Shown: positions 1 through 6,210 of the stretch, one piece after another
Numbering within the stretch: the first letter of the stretch is position 1
Layout of the letters: every line of letters begins with the position of its first letter
From: Halobacteriaceae archaeon Tc-Br11_E2g27
GTDB lineage: Archaea > Halobacteriota > Halobacteria > Halobacteriales > Haloarculaceae
Direction: 5' to 3'
Length of the DNA stretch: 7,651 nt
Assembly: GCA_001564135.1 (NCBI GenBank)
Contig: LKNH01000120.1
Location: 1-7,651 of the forward strand
The notes under the pieces: generated by a model
The model's input: only the letters and a program-made list of their open reading frames with translations
The model's database searches: none
Told to the model about the DNA's origin: nothing
Program-made: the position numbers and the translations under genes

Positions 1-716
1 CGTTCTTCCCGGTATTGAACCGTAACCAGTTCGCCAGTTTTTGCATAATTGCGCCAATCAATTCGCCGAATCGAATCACCGCTACGATACTGTCTGGTTG
101 CGTAAAATTCGAGGCCGTCGCCGCCGGAATCCGTCGGTAACGTTCCTGCTTTGGGAAGAGAGCTGTCGGAGGGGAGGGCATCTCTCACCGCATTTGCGCC
201 CGTCAAGGTTGTCTTTCCAGTAGCCGATACGGTCATTGTCAGCTGCTTTGTCCCCGACAGTGAACGTACTCTGAAAACAGGGTCGTCGAATTCAAACTCA
301 CCACGTCGAGCAAGCACTGTATACGAGAGGGTTATCTCCTCCCCCGGTTGGAGGGAGACTCCTGCTCGAGGCGAACCCGATAAGACACGGAGCGCATCCG
401 GAACGCCATCGATAACGCGAACATCCGTGAGCGTTGCATCCGTCTGGTTCGAAAGTGTCAGCGTGACTGTCACCGTTTCGCCAGGGACAGGCGCTTCCGG
501 GTTGAACTGCCGGTCAGCCGAAATCGTTACTGTCTCCGGGATGCCAGAAACGGCATCGTAGAGGAGATACGACAGAGGGATGATTGCCCCGACAAGAAGC
601 GTGACGTTCGTAAACAGCAGGCCAAAACAGGCCAGCGCAACCGCTCCGATGAGTGCAACCCGCCATCGGTTCGTTCGTCGTCGTGCCATCCCAGTCTGTT
701 CAGATACCTGCGTCAT
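1..716 (-). CDS. DUF58 domain protein, N-terminal part (3' end beyond window)
   Basis: Reading leftward from an ATG at 716-714, an open frame of 238 codons runs to position 1 without a stop. Residues about 18-55 hold two hydrophobic helices (VALIGAVALACFGLLF, then TLLVGAIIPLSYLLY). A beta-rich extracytoplasmic-type region with the pattern PVPGETVTVTLTLSNQT follows. The last visible residues carry the DUF58 signature: a YRSGDSIRRIDWRNYAKTG stretch near residues 210-230, matching the family pattern G-x-x-F-x-x-R-x-Y-x-x-G-D-x-x-R-x-I-D-W. DUF58 proteins are membrane-linked, usually about 300-430 residues, and often encoded with MoxR ATPases and transglutaminases; their biochemical role is unsettled. 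The start overlaps the stop of the upstream 209-residue gene by four bases (ATGA), so translation is probably coupled. The family call is firm, but the C-terminal half is not visible. Confidence 0.9.
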   Translation of the reverse strand, partial: MTQVSEQTGMARRRTNRWRVALIGAVALACFGLLFTNVTLLVGAIIPLSYLLYDAVSGIPETVTISADRQFNPEAPVPGETVTVTLTLSNQTDATLTDVRVIDGVPDALRVLSGSPRAGVSLQPGEEITLSYTVLARRGEFEFDDPVFRVRSLSGTKQLTMTVSATGKTTLTGANAVRDALPSDSSLPKAGTLPTDSGGDGLEFYATRQYRSGDSIRRIDWRNYAKTGELVTVQYREE

Positions 717-1342
717 TGCTGTGGTGTCCGTTGTTGGATATCGTTGATTGTATCGACCGTTCGTTTCAATCGTCGTTCTCGCTCCCGTTCAGGACGGAGC
801 CAGAGGTGTAGCCGAGAAAGTAGCGAAGGTTGTGGCCCGTCGTCGTTGGACAATAGCGCTGCTGCTGTGGTGTCGTCCGTCCACGTTCCGCTGTCAATCT
901 GTTCCCTCGCTCTGTCAGGGCTGAGAGCCGCAGCCTCGGCATACGTGACAGTAGCAGTACGATACAGGAGGTCGGATGCATTCTGGAACTGTTTACCCCC
1001 CTGTTCGACCGCCCGAGAGAAGCTGTCATCGAGGGAGGCTGCCGCTAGCTGGCGTTTGTCTGCAGTGACGAGTTCGGGCGGTATCTCCTGTGTCTGGCGG
1101 AGACGACGTTCAGATGGCGTTTCCTCTCCATTAGATGTGCCTGACCGGGCCGCAAACAAGAGGTAAAGCAACACTGCCAGCCCAACGAAAAAGAGTAACT
1201 CAGCGACACTCCGCTGGTCACCCCATGTCTCGATAGGCTGGAGTGGGGCAGTCTCGACGAGCGAGGGTGAAAGGATGATTGCAGCACCGAACAGCGTTGC
1301 CAGTACTCCGAGGACTCCAAAAATGATGACTCGAACGCCCAT
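713..1342 (-). CDS. two-helix membrane protein of the DUF58/transglutaminase cluster, function unknown
   Basis: This gene encodes 209 residues. Helix one is residues about 4-26 (VRVIIFGVLGVLATLFGAAI) and helix two about 47-65 (VAELLFFVGLAVLLYLLFAA). About 140 hydrophilic, mostly helical residues follow, rich in Arg, Gln, Glu and Ala and ending in a strongly charged segment (RPERERERRLKR, then IQQRTPQQ). No catalytic motif was recognised. Its start codon overlaps the stop of the transglutaminase gene by one base (TAATG), and its stop overlaps the DUF58 start by four bases, so the three are almost certainly one transcript with coupled translation. A strong Shine-Dalgarno-like sequence sits six bases before the ATG. 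From memory, haloarchaeal proteins in this position have their own DUF family (possibly DUF7269), but that label is unchecked. It may be an assembly partner of the two neighbours; that is inference from position only. Confidence 0.85.
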   Translation of the reverse strand: MGVRVIIFGVLGVLATLFGAAIILSPSLVETAPLQPIETWGDQRSVAELLFFVGLAVLLYLLFAARSGTSNGEETPSERRLRQTQEIPPELVTADKRQLAAASLDDSFSRAVEQGGKQFQNASDLLYRTATVTYAEAAALSPDRAREQIDSGTWTDDTTAAALLSNDDGPQPSLLSRLHLWLRPERERERRLKRTVDTINDIQQRTPQQ

Positions 1343-4278
1343 TAATCAACCCCTCCAGACTGCTCCGGTGATTGCTCGTCACGTCGTTCAATCTGCTCTA
1401 AGGCCTGCTCGACACGCTCGACGCGCTTGGTTGCGGGTCGGTGCCCGTACTCAACCGCTCGGAACGTCTCACAGAGCGTGATGACTGACTCCGGCGGGAG
1501 GTTATCACGTTCGATGGCGTAGGTTGCCAACTCTCCTGGCGTACGTGTCGATTTCCCGCCGACGCTCACGTAAGTGAGAAACCGTTGCCATGCCTCGCGT
1601 ACCCTCGTCTGTGAATCCGGTGGGAGGTCATCGCCGATTGCACCTGCGTCCGTTGCGCCACGTCCCAACACCCGTCGAACAGCTTCACCTTGCATGACGA
1701 GCCAGGCCCGTATCTGGGAGATGAGTTCTGATGGTTCGACTGTGCCTTGCAGTACGCCCAGCAGTTGCTGCATTGCCGAACGAAGACCAGCAACCACCTT
1801 GCGGAGATATTCATCACCATTCGTGCTAATCCGAACTAAGACAGCTATCGAAAACGCAACAATCCGTCCAGGGAGCCGGGCAATGGACTGCAGGATAGTT
1901 CGGGGACCATACTTGCTCCGATAGAAAAGTAGTGCAATACCGCCGACAACCCCAATAGCGACTGACAGCACAAGCGCGAGATTACGAAGCAAGCCGTCAA
2001 CGGTCGATTCGGCACGGATATCGTTCTGGGTGACAGCCAATGTGGTAGACGAGGAAAAGGGCAAGCCGACCGATGCTGTTCCGTCAGGTCCTGTCGTGGC
2101 TATCTCCTCGCCATCCCGTTCGATGGCTGCTCCGGCGACGGATTCGTTATCGTATGTCGCCTCAACAGTAACCGAACCCAGTGGGAGCGAAATTGGATGG
2201 TTTGCCTCGACCGAAATCTCTAGTTCCGGGACGCTGATTGTCGTGTTTCCAGTCACCGGTCCTCGCTCTATCGAGAGCGAGTGGTTACCAGCCGCTTCGG
2301 GAACCGTAACCTCCGCTTGCCCATCAGTACCCGTCTCGCCAACGCTCTCGTCATCGATGCGAACCTCAGCATTCGAGACTGGCGTCTCATTGATAAGGGC
2401 AATCACCGTGACCGAATTTCCCGGGTGTATATCCCCGGAGACGGTAACGGATGCGTTCGTTTCTATCGGGTACGTACCGCCATCCTCGGCCCTTGTCTCA
2501 TGAATCTTTCCAGTATGACTGCCTGACCCAGCAAAGAGTTTCTGTCCACCAACAGCAGTTCCGGAACCGGCCGCAAGCTGACTCGTGCCTGCTTTCTCGG
2601 TACTCCCATACCAGGTCAGGTTATCCTCAGTCAGGTCCGGGCTATCAAATTCAGCGTGTTCGATACCAATCTCAAGTTCATCGGCGTACGGAACTGTTCC
2701 CTCGACCGTCCCGTCCGTACCGGTCATCCCAATCGGTTCATCGTTGAAAGATACTTGCTTAAATTCTGCGGGGTCCGAACCGTTCATGACAGTAAGCTCC
2801 ACGGCAGTTCCCGGAACCAGCGTGCTCTGGTTGAACGAGACGGTATATCCCGTCTCCGTCGTACCGTCAGAGTCACCGTCTGTCGGGTCATCAGCTGGTG
2901 GTTCCTCGCCGTTATCAGGCGGGTCAATATCGTTACCTGGGTCATCATCAGGTGGTGTTGGGTCATCACCATCATTCGGGAAGTCATCAGGGAGTGACCC
3001 ATCCTGAGGGAACTCTTCAGGAACCGAGTAGTCACCCTCTTCGAGTTGCTCACGTGCCTCCTCGACTGATTCGGGTTCGTCAACCCCATCCGGCCCTACC
3101 GTCTCGCCGGGCCTGGTCATCTCATCATCAAATTCGGCCTCGTCAGAGAGTCCGTCCTCGTCGATTGCATCCTGTTCCGAATCGAGACGGTCGCTGGCAG
3201 CCGTCGGTTCGAACGGTACCCAGCCCACGTCCTCGAAATAGACTTCGACCCAGGCATGGGCGTTCATGCCACGCACCTCGTATGTATTCTCATCAACGAG
3301 TGTTCCCGTAGAGTAACCCACTGTATATCGTGTCGGGATATCCTGCGTACGCAACATGGTAGTCATCGCCGTTGCAAAGTACTCACAGTAACCTGCCTCC
3401 ATCTCAAAAATGAATTTGTCAGCGATATGGTCGCTCTGTGCCGATGCCTCTAGCGAGTACTCTTTTTCAGTTCTGAGCCACTGCTCGACAATCGTTGCCT
3501 TCTCGTATGGGTTATCGGCATCAGCCGTCAACTCGTCAGTAAATTCAGCAACCCTTTCCGGCGTATCTGCAGGAAGTTGCGTATACTGTGATTCGATATC
3601 GGACGGATACGACTGGTCGCTTGCTCGCAGTAGGTCAGAATCTGCTTCCGGGAGGTGGCTCACACCGCTGAACGTCGTCCCAGCATCAAGCGGTTCACCC
3701 ACACCGATAGCCCCGTCATCAGTAACGTGCAGGTCCTCCACACCCTCGACTGAGTCTGGGCGCCAGACAGTTGGGAGCGCCGCTGCTGGCTGTTCGAGTG
3801 TAACTTCATACGCGACTTCCTCGCCATCGATACCATCATGAGAGAGGTCGCCGTCGTACGGCGCTGGGTCATGCGTTGCTTCCCACCCGGCACCGGTATA
3901 CTGGTCGTAAGTGCCAGTCCGCCAGTAAGACGGTTGAGAACTCTCGACGGTGAAATGCACCGACGTATCTTCGGAGCCATACGTCTCGTTATCAAAGCCA
4001 GTTTCGCCGCCAACGCCGGTCTCATCGCCAGGGTTGAGCGCGCCAAAGCCGCCGCTCTCACCGGTTGCGGCATCGATGTCGTTACCACCGATTTCTTGCT
4101 CCGGGAAGGCTTCGCCAGGGAGGGCCTGTTCGATTGGGCTGCCAGCCAACCCGCCGGTGCTGACCGATGCAACCATGAGAGCAGCGAGCACCACTGCAAG
4201 GACACCACAGACGACCAGAACGGCACGTGCCCACGCACGACCAGTCTCATCATTCGCTGGTTCTGTTCCCATACTCAC
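1342..4278 (-). CDS. membrane-anchored transglutaminase-like protein with three Ig/CnaB-like repeats and DUF4129-type tail
   Basis: This gene encodes 978 residues. A hydrophobic helix at about 17-40 is a signal anchor, putting the middle of the protein outside the cell. Residues about 240-362 are a transglutaminase core: Cys298 in EAGYCEYFATAMTTMLR, His341 in NAHAWVEVYF, and the third catalytic position in GWVPFEPT occupied by Glu357, where the classic triad has Asp. A Pro/Asp/Glu-rich linker (about 426-475) follows, then three beta-sandwich-like repeats marked by TGTDG at 519-523 and 649-653 and TGPDG at 729-733. A membrane helix lies at about 765-786, and a cytoplasmic tail has a DUF4129-like end (TRTPGELATYAIERDNLPPE, then FRAVEYG, at 911-944). 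Such proteins are thought to cleave or crosslink peptides at the cell surface; the substrate is unknown. Unlike bacterial TgpA it has only one N-terminal helix. The GTG at 4278 gives this length; an in-frame ATG at 4272 is an equally good start, two residues shorter. Confidence 0.9.
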   Translation of the reverse strand: MSMGTEPANDETGRAWARAVLVVCGVLAVVLAALMVASVSTGGLAGSPIEQALPGEAFPEQEIGGNDIDAATGESGGFGALNPGDETGVGGETGFDNETYGSEDTSVHFTVESSQPSYWRTGTYDQYTGAGWEATHDPAPYDGDLSHDGIDGEEVAYEVTLEQPAAALPTVWRPDSVEGVEDLHVTDDGAIGVGEPLDAGTTFSGVSHLPEADSDLLRASDQSYPSDIESQYTQLPADTPERVAEFTDELTADADNPYEKATIVEQWLRTEKEYSLEASAQSDHIADKFIFEMEAGYCEYFATAMTTMLRTQDIPTRYTVGYSTGTLVDENTYEVRGMNAHAWVEVYFEDVGWVPFEPTAASDRLDSEQDAIDEDGLSDEAEFDDEMTRPGETVGPDGVDEPESVEEAREQLEEGDYSVPEEFPQDGSLPDDFPNDGDDPTPPDDDPGNDIDPPDNGEEPPADDPTDGDSDGTTETGYTVSFNQSTLVPGTAVELTVMNGSDPAEFKQVSFNDEPIGMTGTDGTVEGTVPYADELEIGIEHAEFDSPDLTEDNLTWYGSTEKAGTSQLAAGSGTAVGGQKLFAGSGSHTGKIHETRAEDGGTYPIETNASVTVSGDIHPGNSVTVIALINETPVSNAEVRIDDESVGETGTDGQAEVTVPEAAGNHSLSIERGPVTGNTTISVPELEISVEANHPISLPLGSVTVEATYDNESVAGAAIERDGEEIATTGPDGTASVGLPFSSSTTLAVTQNDIRAESTVDGLLRNLALVLSVAIGVVGGIALLFYRSKYGPRTILQSIARLPGRIVAFSIAVLVRISTNGDEYLRKVVAGLRSAMQQLLGVLQGTVEPSELISQIRAWLVMQGEAVRRVLGRGATDAGAIGDDLPPDSQTRVREAWQRFLTYVSVGGKSTRTPGELATYAIERDNLPPESVITLCETFRAVEYGHRPATKRVERVEQALEQIERRDEQSPEQSGGVD
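1349..1356 (-). promoter_or_regulatory. Shine-Dalgarno-like site for the 209-residue gene
   Basis: On the minus strand GGAGGGGT lies six bases before the ATG at 1342, inside the 3' end of the transglutaminase gene. It resembles the GGAGGTGA complement of the archaeal 16S rRNA tail and supports this start inside an operon. Confidence 0.6.
2856..2991 (-). repeat. low-complexity coding segment (Asp/Pro/Glu linker)
   Basis: This stretch encodes the acidic proline-rich linker of the transglutaminase protein (about residues 430-475, with runs such as PTPPDDDPGNDIDPPD). At DNA level it shows irregular repeats of gggtcatc and tcatcagg on the plus strand. It is a flexible extracellular spacer between the catalytic core and the repeat domains, and could vary in length between strains through slippage. 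Confidence 0.6.
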
Positions 4279-4307
4279 GTGTTGGTTAGACTGTCGTATC
4301 GCTCAGG

Positions 4308-4315
4308 GATAACAA
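4308..4315 (-). promoter_or_regulatory. possible TATA-like element for the transglutaminase operon
   Basis: On the minus strand TTGTTATC lies about 33 bases before the GTG at 4278 and about 39 before the ATG at 4272. A start site about 27 bases downstream would leave a very short leader. The match to an archaeal TATA box is weak; it is listed because the operon must have a promoter in this 93-bp gap. Confidence 0.3.
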
Positions 4316-4340
4316 TAACGCCCAAGATTCGGCCGGAAGA

Positions 4341-4347
4341 TACTACA
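4341..4347 (+). promoter_or_regulatory. possible TATA-like element for the DUF309 gene
   Basis: TACTACA is centred about 28 bases before the ATG at 4372, preceded by purine-rich GGAAGA that could act as a BRE. The spacing fits a leaderless transcript, and no Shine-Dalgarno sequence precedes the ATG. The sequence match is modest. Confidence 0.35.
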
Positions 4348-4371
4348 CGATATCGGCCGTATCCAGACCAC

Positions 4372-4983
4372 ATGGAGGCCGCCTTACGTGCAGGTATCGC
4401 CATCTACAACCACGGCCACTATCACGCTGCGCACGACGCTTGGGAAGACCACTGGTTGTCGCTCGAATCTGGGACGGAGAATGAGCTGTTGTTACATGGA
4501 CTAATTCAGTTTACGGCGACGATCTATCATGCGACGAACCGAAACTGGCCAGGGACGACAGGACTTGCTGACAGTGCAGGCGAGTATCTGTCACCCCTTC
4601 CGGATGACTACCGTGAGGTGAACCTCGGTGCTGTCAAACAGGCGCTCAAACGGTATGAACAAGATCCGGAACAGATCGAGCGAGCGCAACCAATAAAACT
4701 GACACACGAAGGGCATCCACTGACAGCAACTGACCTTAACTTCGAAGAAACAGCCATCTTTGCGACAGTGATTGCAAAAGAGCACGCATACGATGCTCGG
4801 CAGATCGAGCGTGCAATCGACTACGCGAGAGAAGCCGTTGACGCTGACGAGTCAAATCCGTTCGTCGGATTACTTTTTGATTTCGTGAGAGAGCCGAAAC
4901 ATCGGGACATCATTATAGCAAGGTTGACAGAACACGTCTCGCGAAGAGAACATCAGGAATCCGATGTGGCGGGGTTGTTTTGA
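4372..4983 (+). CDS. DUF309 family protein
   Basis: This gene encodes 203 residues, mostly helical and soluble, with no signal peptide. The N-terminus has the DUF309 signature: AGIAIYNHGHYHAAHDAWED at residues 7-26, with Asn13, His21, Trp24 and Glu25 matching the family pattern N-x-G-x-[YF]-x-x-A-H-x-x-W-E. A second conserved part is LIQFTATIYHATNRNWPG (44-61). The family is found in bacteria and archaea, and its biochemical role is not established. The frame stays open far upstream to about 3838, but that part is antisense to the transglutaminase gene. The ATG at 4372 places the family motif at the expected distance from the N-terminus. The gene stands alone, divergent from the transglutaminase operon and 76 bases before the stress-module operon, which has its own promoter, so a functional link to either is not shown. 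Confidence 0.85.
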   Translation: MEAALRAGIAIYNHGHYHAAHDAWEDHWLSLESGTENELLLHGLIQFTATIYHATNRNWPGTTGLADSAGEYLSPLPDDYREVNLGAVKQALKRYEQDPEQIERAQPIKLTHEGHPLTATDLNFEETAIFATVIAKEHAYDARQIERAIDYAREAVDADESNPFVGLLFDFVREPKHRDIIIARLTEHVSRREHQESDVAGLF

Positions 4984-5028
4984 CCGGTAGGTAGCTTCTG
5001 GAACGGGAGTTGATATCTTATTCCTGAC

Positions 5029-5035
5029 TTTTATA
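5029..5035 (+). promoter_or_regulatory. TATA box of the stressosome-like operon (leaderless spacing)
   Basis: TTTTATA is centred about 28 bases upstream of the ATG at 5060. Haloarchaeal transcription starts about 25-27 bases after the TATA centre, so the mRNA would begin at or within a few bases of the start codon. No Shine-Dalgarno sequence precedes this ATG, which agrees with a leaderless message. Confidence 0.65.
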
Positions 5036-5039
5036 CAGT

Positions 5040-5056
5040 ACGCGCTCAAATCGCGT
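5040..5056 (+). promoter_or_regulatory. short inverted repeat between TATA box and start codon, possible operator
   Basis: ACGCG at 5040-5044 and CGCGT at 5052-5056 are perfect inverted copies with a seven-base spacer, a 12-base centre-to-centre distance close to one helical turn. The site lies just downstream of the TATA box and upstream of the probable transcription start, where a bound repressor would block initiation. Five-base arms can occur by chance, so this is only a candidate. Confidence 0.3.
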
Positions 5057-5059
5057 TTC

Positions 5060-5827
5060 ATGGATACTGGATTACTTACGGAATCGCTAGATTCTATCGA
5101 CGATATCTTTTATATTCGTTCTCCTGATGGCGAGTGTATTTATCGAAACGAAGCGATGGGAACAGTCACCGGGTACAGCGAAGCGCAACTGGACGAAATC
5201 GAATTTTCTGACCTATTCATTCCGGAGGATGCACCACGCATAAGCGACGTGCTGGAAACGGTCGAAACCGAACGAACTGAAGAGGTGATTCAGGCAAACC
5301 TCTCACCGAAAGATAGCCAGCCTATCGCCTACGAAATCTCGCTATCCCCATTGTCTGAGGAAAACTCACTGCGTGGAGTGACCATTATCGGCCGGGATGT
5401 CAGCGACAAGCTATCAACCAAACGACGATTACAACAACTTTCGGAGGATATTCGAACACGGTCAATGCCAATCGTTGAGGTATGGGATGGTGTCGTTCTG
5501 ACGACCGTTGTGGGGTCGCTTGATACGAGGCAGGCTGAATTCCTGACCGAGGAGTTACTCGATGAAATCGTTTCCGTGGAAGCCTCGTCGGCTATTATCG
5601 ATATCACGGGATTGGATGTTCTGGACACGGCAACAGCACAACATCTCATCGATACAATCAACGCGGTCAACCTGCTCGGTTCACGGGTTGTTATCACAGG
5701 AATTAGTCCGGATATCGCCCAGACGCTGGTACAACTTGGTATCCCACTCAACGATATCGAGACGAAATCATCACTGATGGAGGGACTGCGCGTCGTCCTC
5801 GAACAGGAAGGGGTGACATTCGGGTGA
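5060..5827 (+). CDS. rsbR: RsbR-like stressosome sensor (PAS-STAS protein)
   Basis: This gene encodes 255 residues, soluble. Residues about 5-118 are a PAS domain with its C-terminal PAC part: IFYIRSPDGECIYRNEAMG, then VTGYSEAQLDEI, ending at VTIIGRDVSDK. A short helical linker (about 118-134, RRLQQLSEDIRTRS) leads to a STAS domain (about 135-248). The STAS part is very close in pattern to Bacillus RsbRA: IIDITGLDVLDTATAQHLID and ISPDIAQTLVQLGI. Thr156 in GSLDTRQA and Thr190 in DVLDTATA correspond to the RsbRA phosphorylation sites Thr171 and Thr205, with the same 34-residue spacing. In Bacillus, RsbR and RsbS build the stressosome core that holds RsbT, and RsbR proteins sense the signal through their N-terminal domain. 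Here a PAS domain replaces the globin-like one. It is the first gene of a four-gene operon and overlaps the next by four bases. The family call is strong; the signal sensed is unknown. Confidence 0.9.
   Translation: MDTGLLTESLDSIDDIFYIRSPDGECIYRNEAMGTVTGYSEAQLDEIEFSDLFIPEDAPRISDVLETVETERTEEVIQANLSPKDSQPIAYEISLSPLSEENSLRGVTIIGRDVSDKLSTKRRLQQLSEDIRTRSMPIVEVWDGVVLTTVVGSLDTRQAEFLTEELLDEIVSVEASSAIIDITGLDVLDTATAQHLIDTINAVNLLGSRVVITGISPDIAQTLVQLGIPLNDIETKSSLMEGLRVVLEQEGVTFG
5806..5816 (+). promoter_or_regulatory. Shine-Dalgarno-like site deciding the GTG start of the RsbS-like gene
   Basis: GGAAGGGGTGA ends seven bases before the GTG at 5824 and resembles the GGAGGTGA complement of the 16S rRNA tail. 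It supports the GTG, which overlaps the previous stop codon, as the true start. Confidence 0.6.
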
Positions 5828-6210
5828 CTGAAGCGCATTCGCCCTCAATTACAACACTGTTCGACGTCTTGCTTGCAAGTTTTCCCGCCGAGCCGACCGA
5901 TAGAGCTGTCGATACCTTGCAAGAAGAGCTATTATCGCTCGTCGAATCGGAACACCCCCGGGCAGTCATTATCGATGTTTCACGTGTCACGACGCTTGAT
6001 TCGTTCTTTGCACGCGTTATTGCCGAAACTGCAGATATGGTACAGCTTCTCGGTGGTGAGCCAATCATCGTCGGTGTGAGACCGAGTGTTGCAATCACGG
6101 CAGCACAGCTTGGATACACTTTCGATGAGATAACGACCGCTCGCGATGTCGACCACGCACTGGAGACCGTTGGCATATCCGTCACGCAGGAGACGACAAC
6201 CGATGAGTGA
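5824..6210 (+). CDS. rsbS: RsbS-like stressosome scaffold (single STAS domain)
   Basis: This gene encodes 128 residues, close to the 121 of Bacillus RsbS, and is a single STAS domain over nearly the whole length. It aligns by eye end to end with RsbS: an LLASFPAEPTDRAVDTLQEELL segment corresponds to the first strands and helix, VIIDVSRVTTLDSFFARVI to the core strand and phosphosite, and VGVRPSVAITAAQLG to the following strand and helix. Ser60 in TLDSFFA sits at the position of RsbS Ser59, the residue phosphorylated by RsbT to release it from the stressosome. RsbR-type proteins have Thr there, so the Ser separates this gene from the one before it. The start is a GTG within a GTGA overlap with the upstream stop, and the end overlaps the RsbT-like gene by eight bases. 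The eight C-terminal residues (TQETTTDE) are a polar tail not seen in the Bacillus protein. Confidence 0.9.
   Translation: MTEAHSPSITTLFDVLLASFPAEPTDRAVDTLQEELLSLVESEHPRAVIIDVSRVTTLDSFFARVIAETADMVQLLGGEPIIVGVRPSVAITAAQLGYTFDEITTARDVDHALETVGISVTQETTTDE
6188..6192 (+). promoter_or_regulatory. Shine-Dalgarno-like site for the RsbT-like gene
   Basis: AGGAG lies ten bases before the ATG at 6203, inside the end of the RsbS-like gene. It favours the ATG at 6203 over the in-frame ATG at 6146, which would read 57 bases further into the upstream gene. Confidence 0.5.

Noticed and set aside
151..561. 136-codon plus-strand open frame at the left end
   Set aside because: It is the antisense shadow of the DUF58 gene, whose minus-strand translation has two membrane helices and the DUF58 signature.
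744..1166. 140-codon plus-strand open frame opposite the two-helix protein gene
   Set aside because: Its translation is Arg/Ser-rich with no domain. The minus-strand frame has membrane helices, coupled overlaps and a Shine-Dalgarno-like site.
2856..3010. Locally repetitive tcatcagg/gggtcatc stretch as a possible CRISPR or tandem repeat array
   Set aside because: The repeats are irregular, very short and in phase with an Asp/Pro/Glu linker of the transglutaminase protein.
3838..4371. N-terminal extension of the DUF309 frame, open for another 178 codons upstream
   Set aside because: It runs antisense through the start of the transglutaminase gene and the divergent promoter region, and the DUF309 family motif begins only a few residues after the ATG at 4372.
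4984..5028. Possible terminator after the DUF309 gene
   Set aside because: No convincing hairpin or long T run was found. The T-rich part nearby is better explained as the TATA box of the next operon.
6146..6202. Longer version of the RsbT-like protein starting at the ATG at 6146
   Set aside because: It would add 19 residues read out of frame from the RsbS-like coding region. The ATG at 6203 has an AGGAG site and the usual short overlap with the previous stop.
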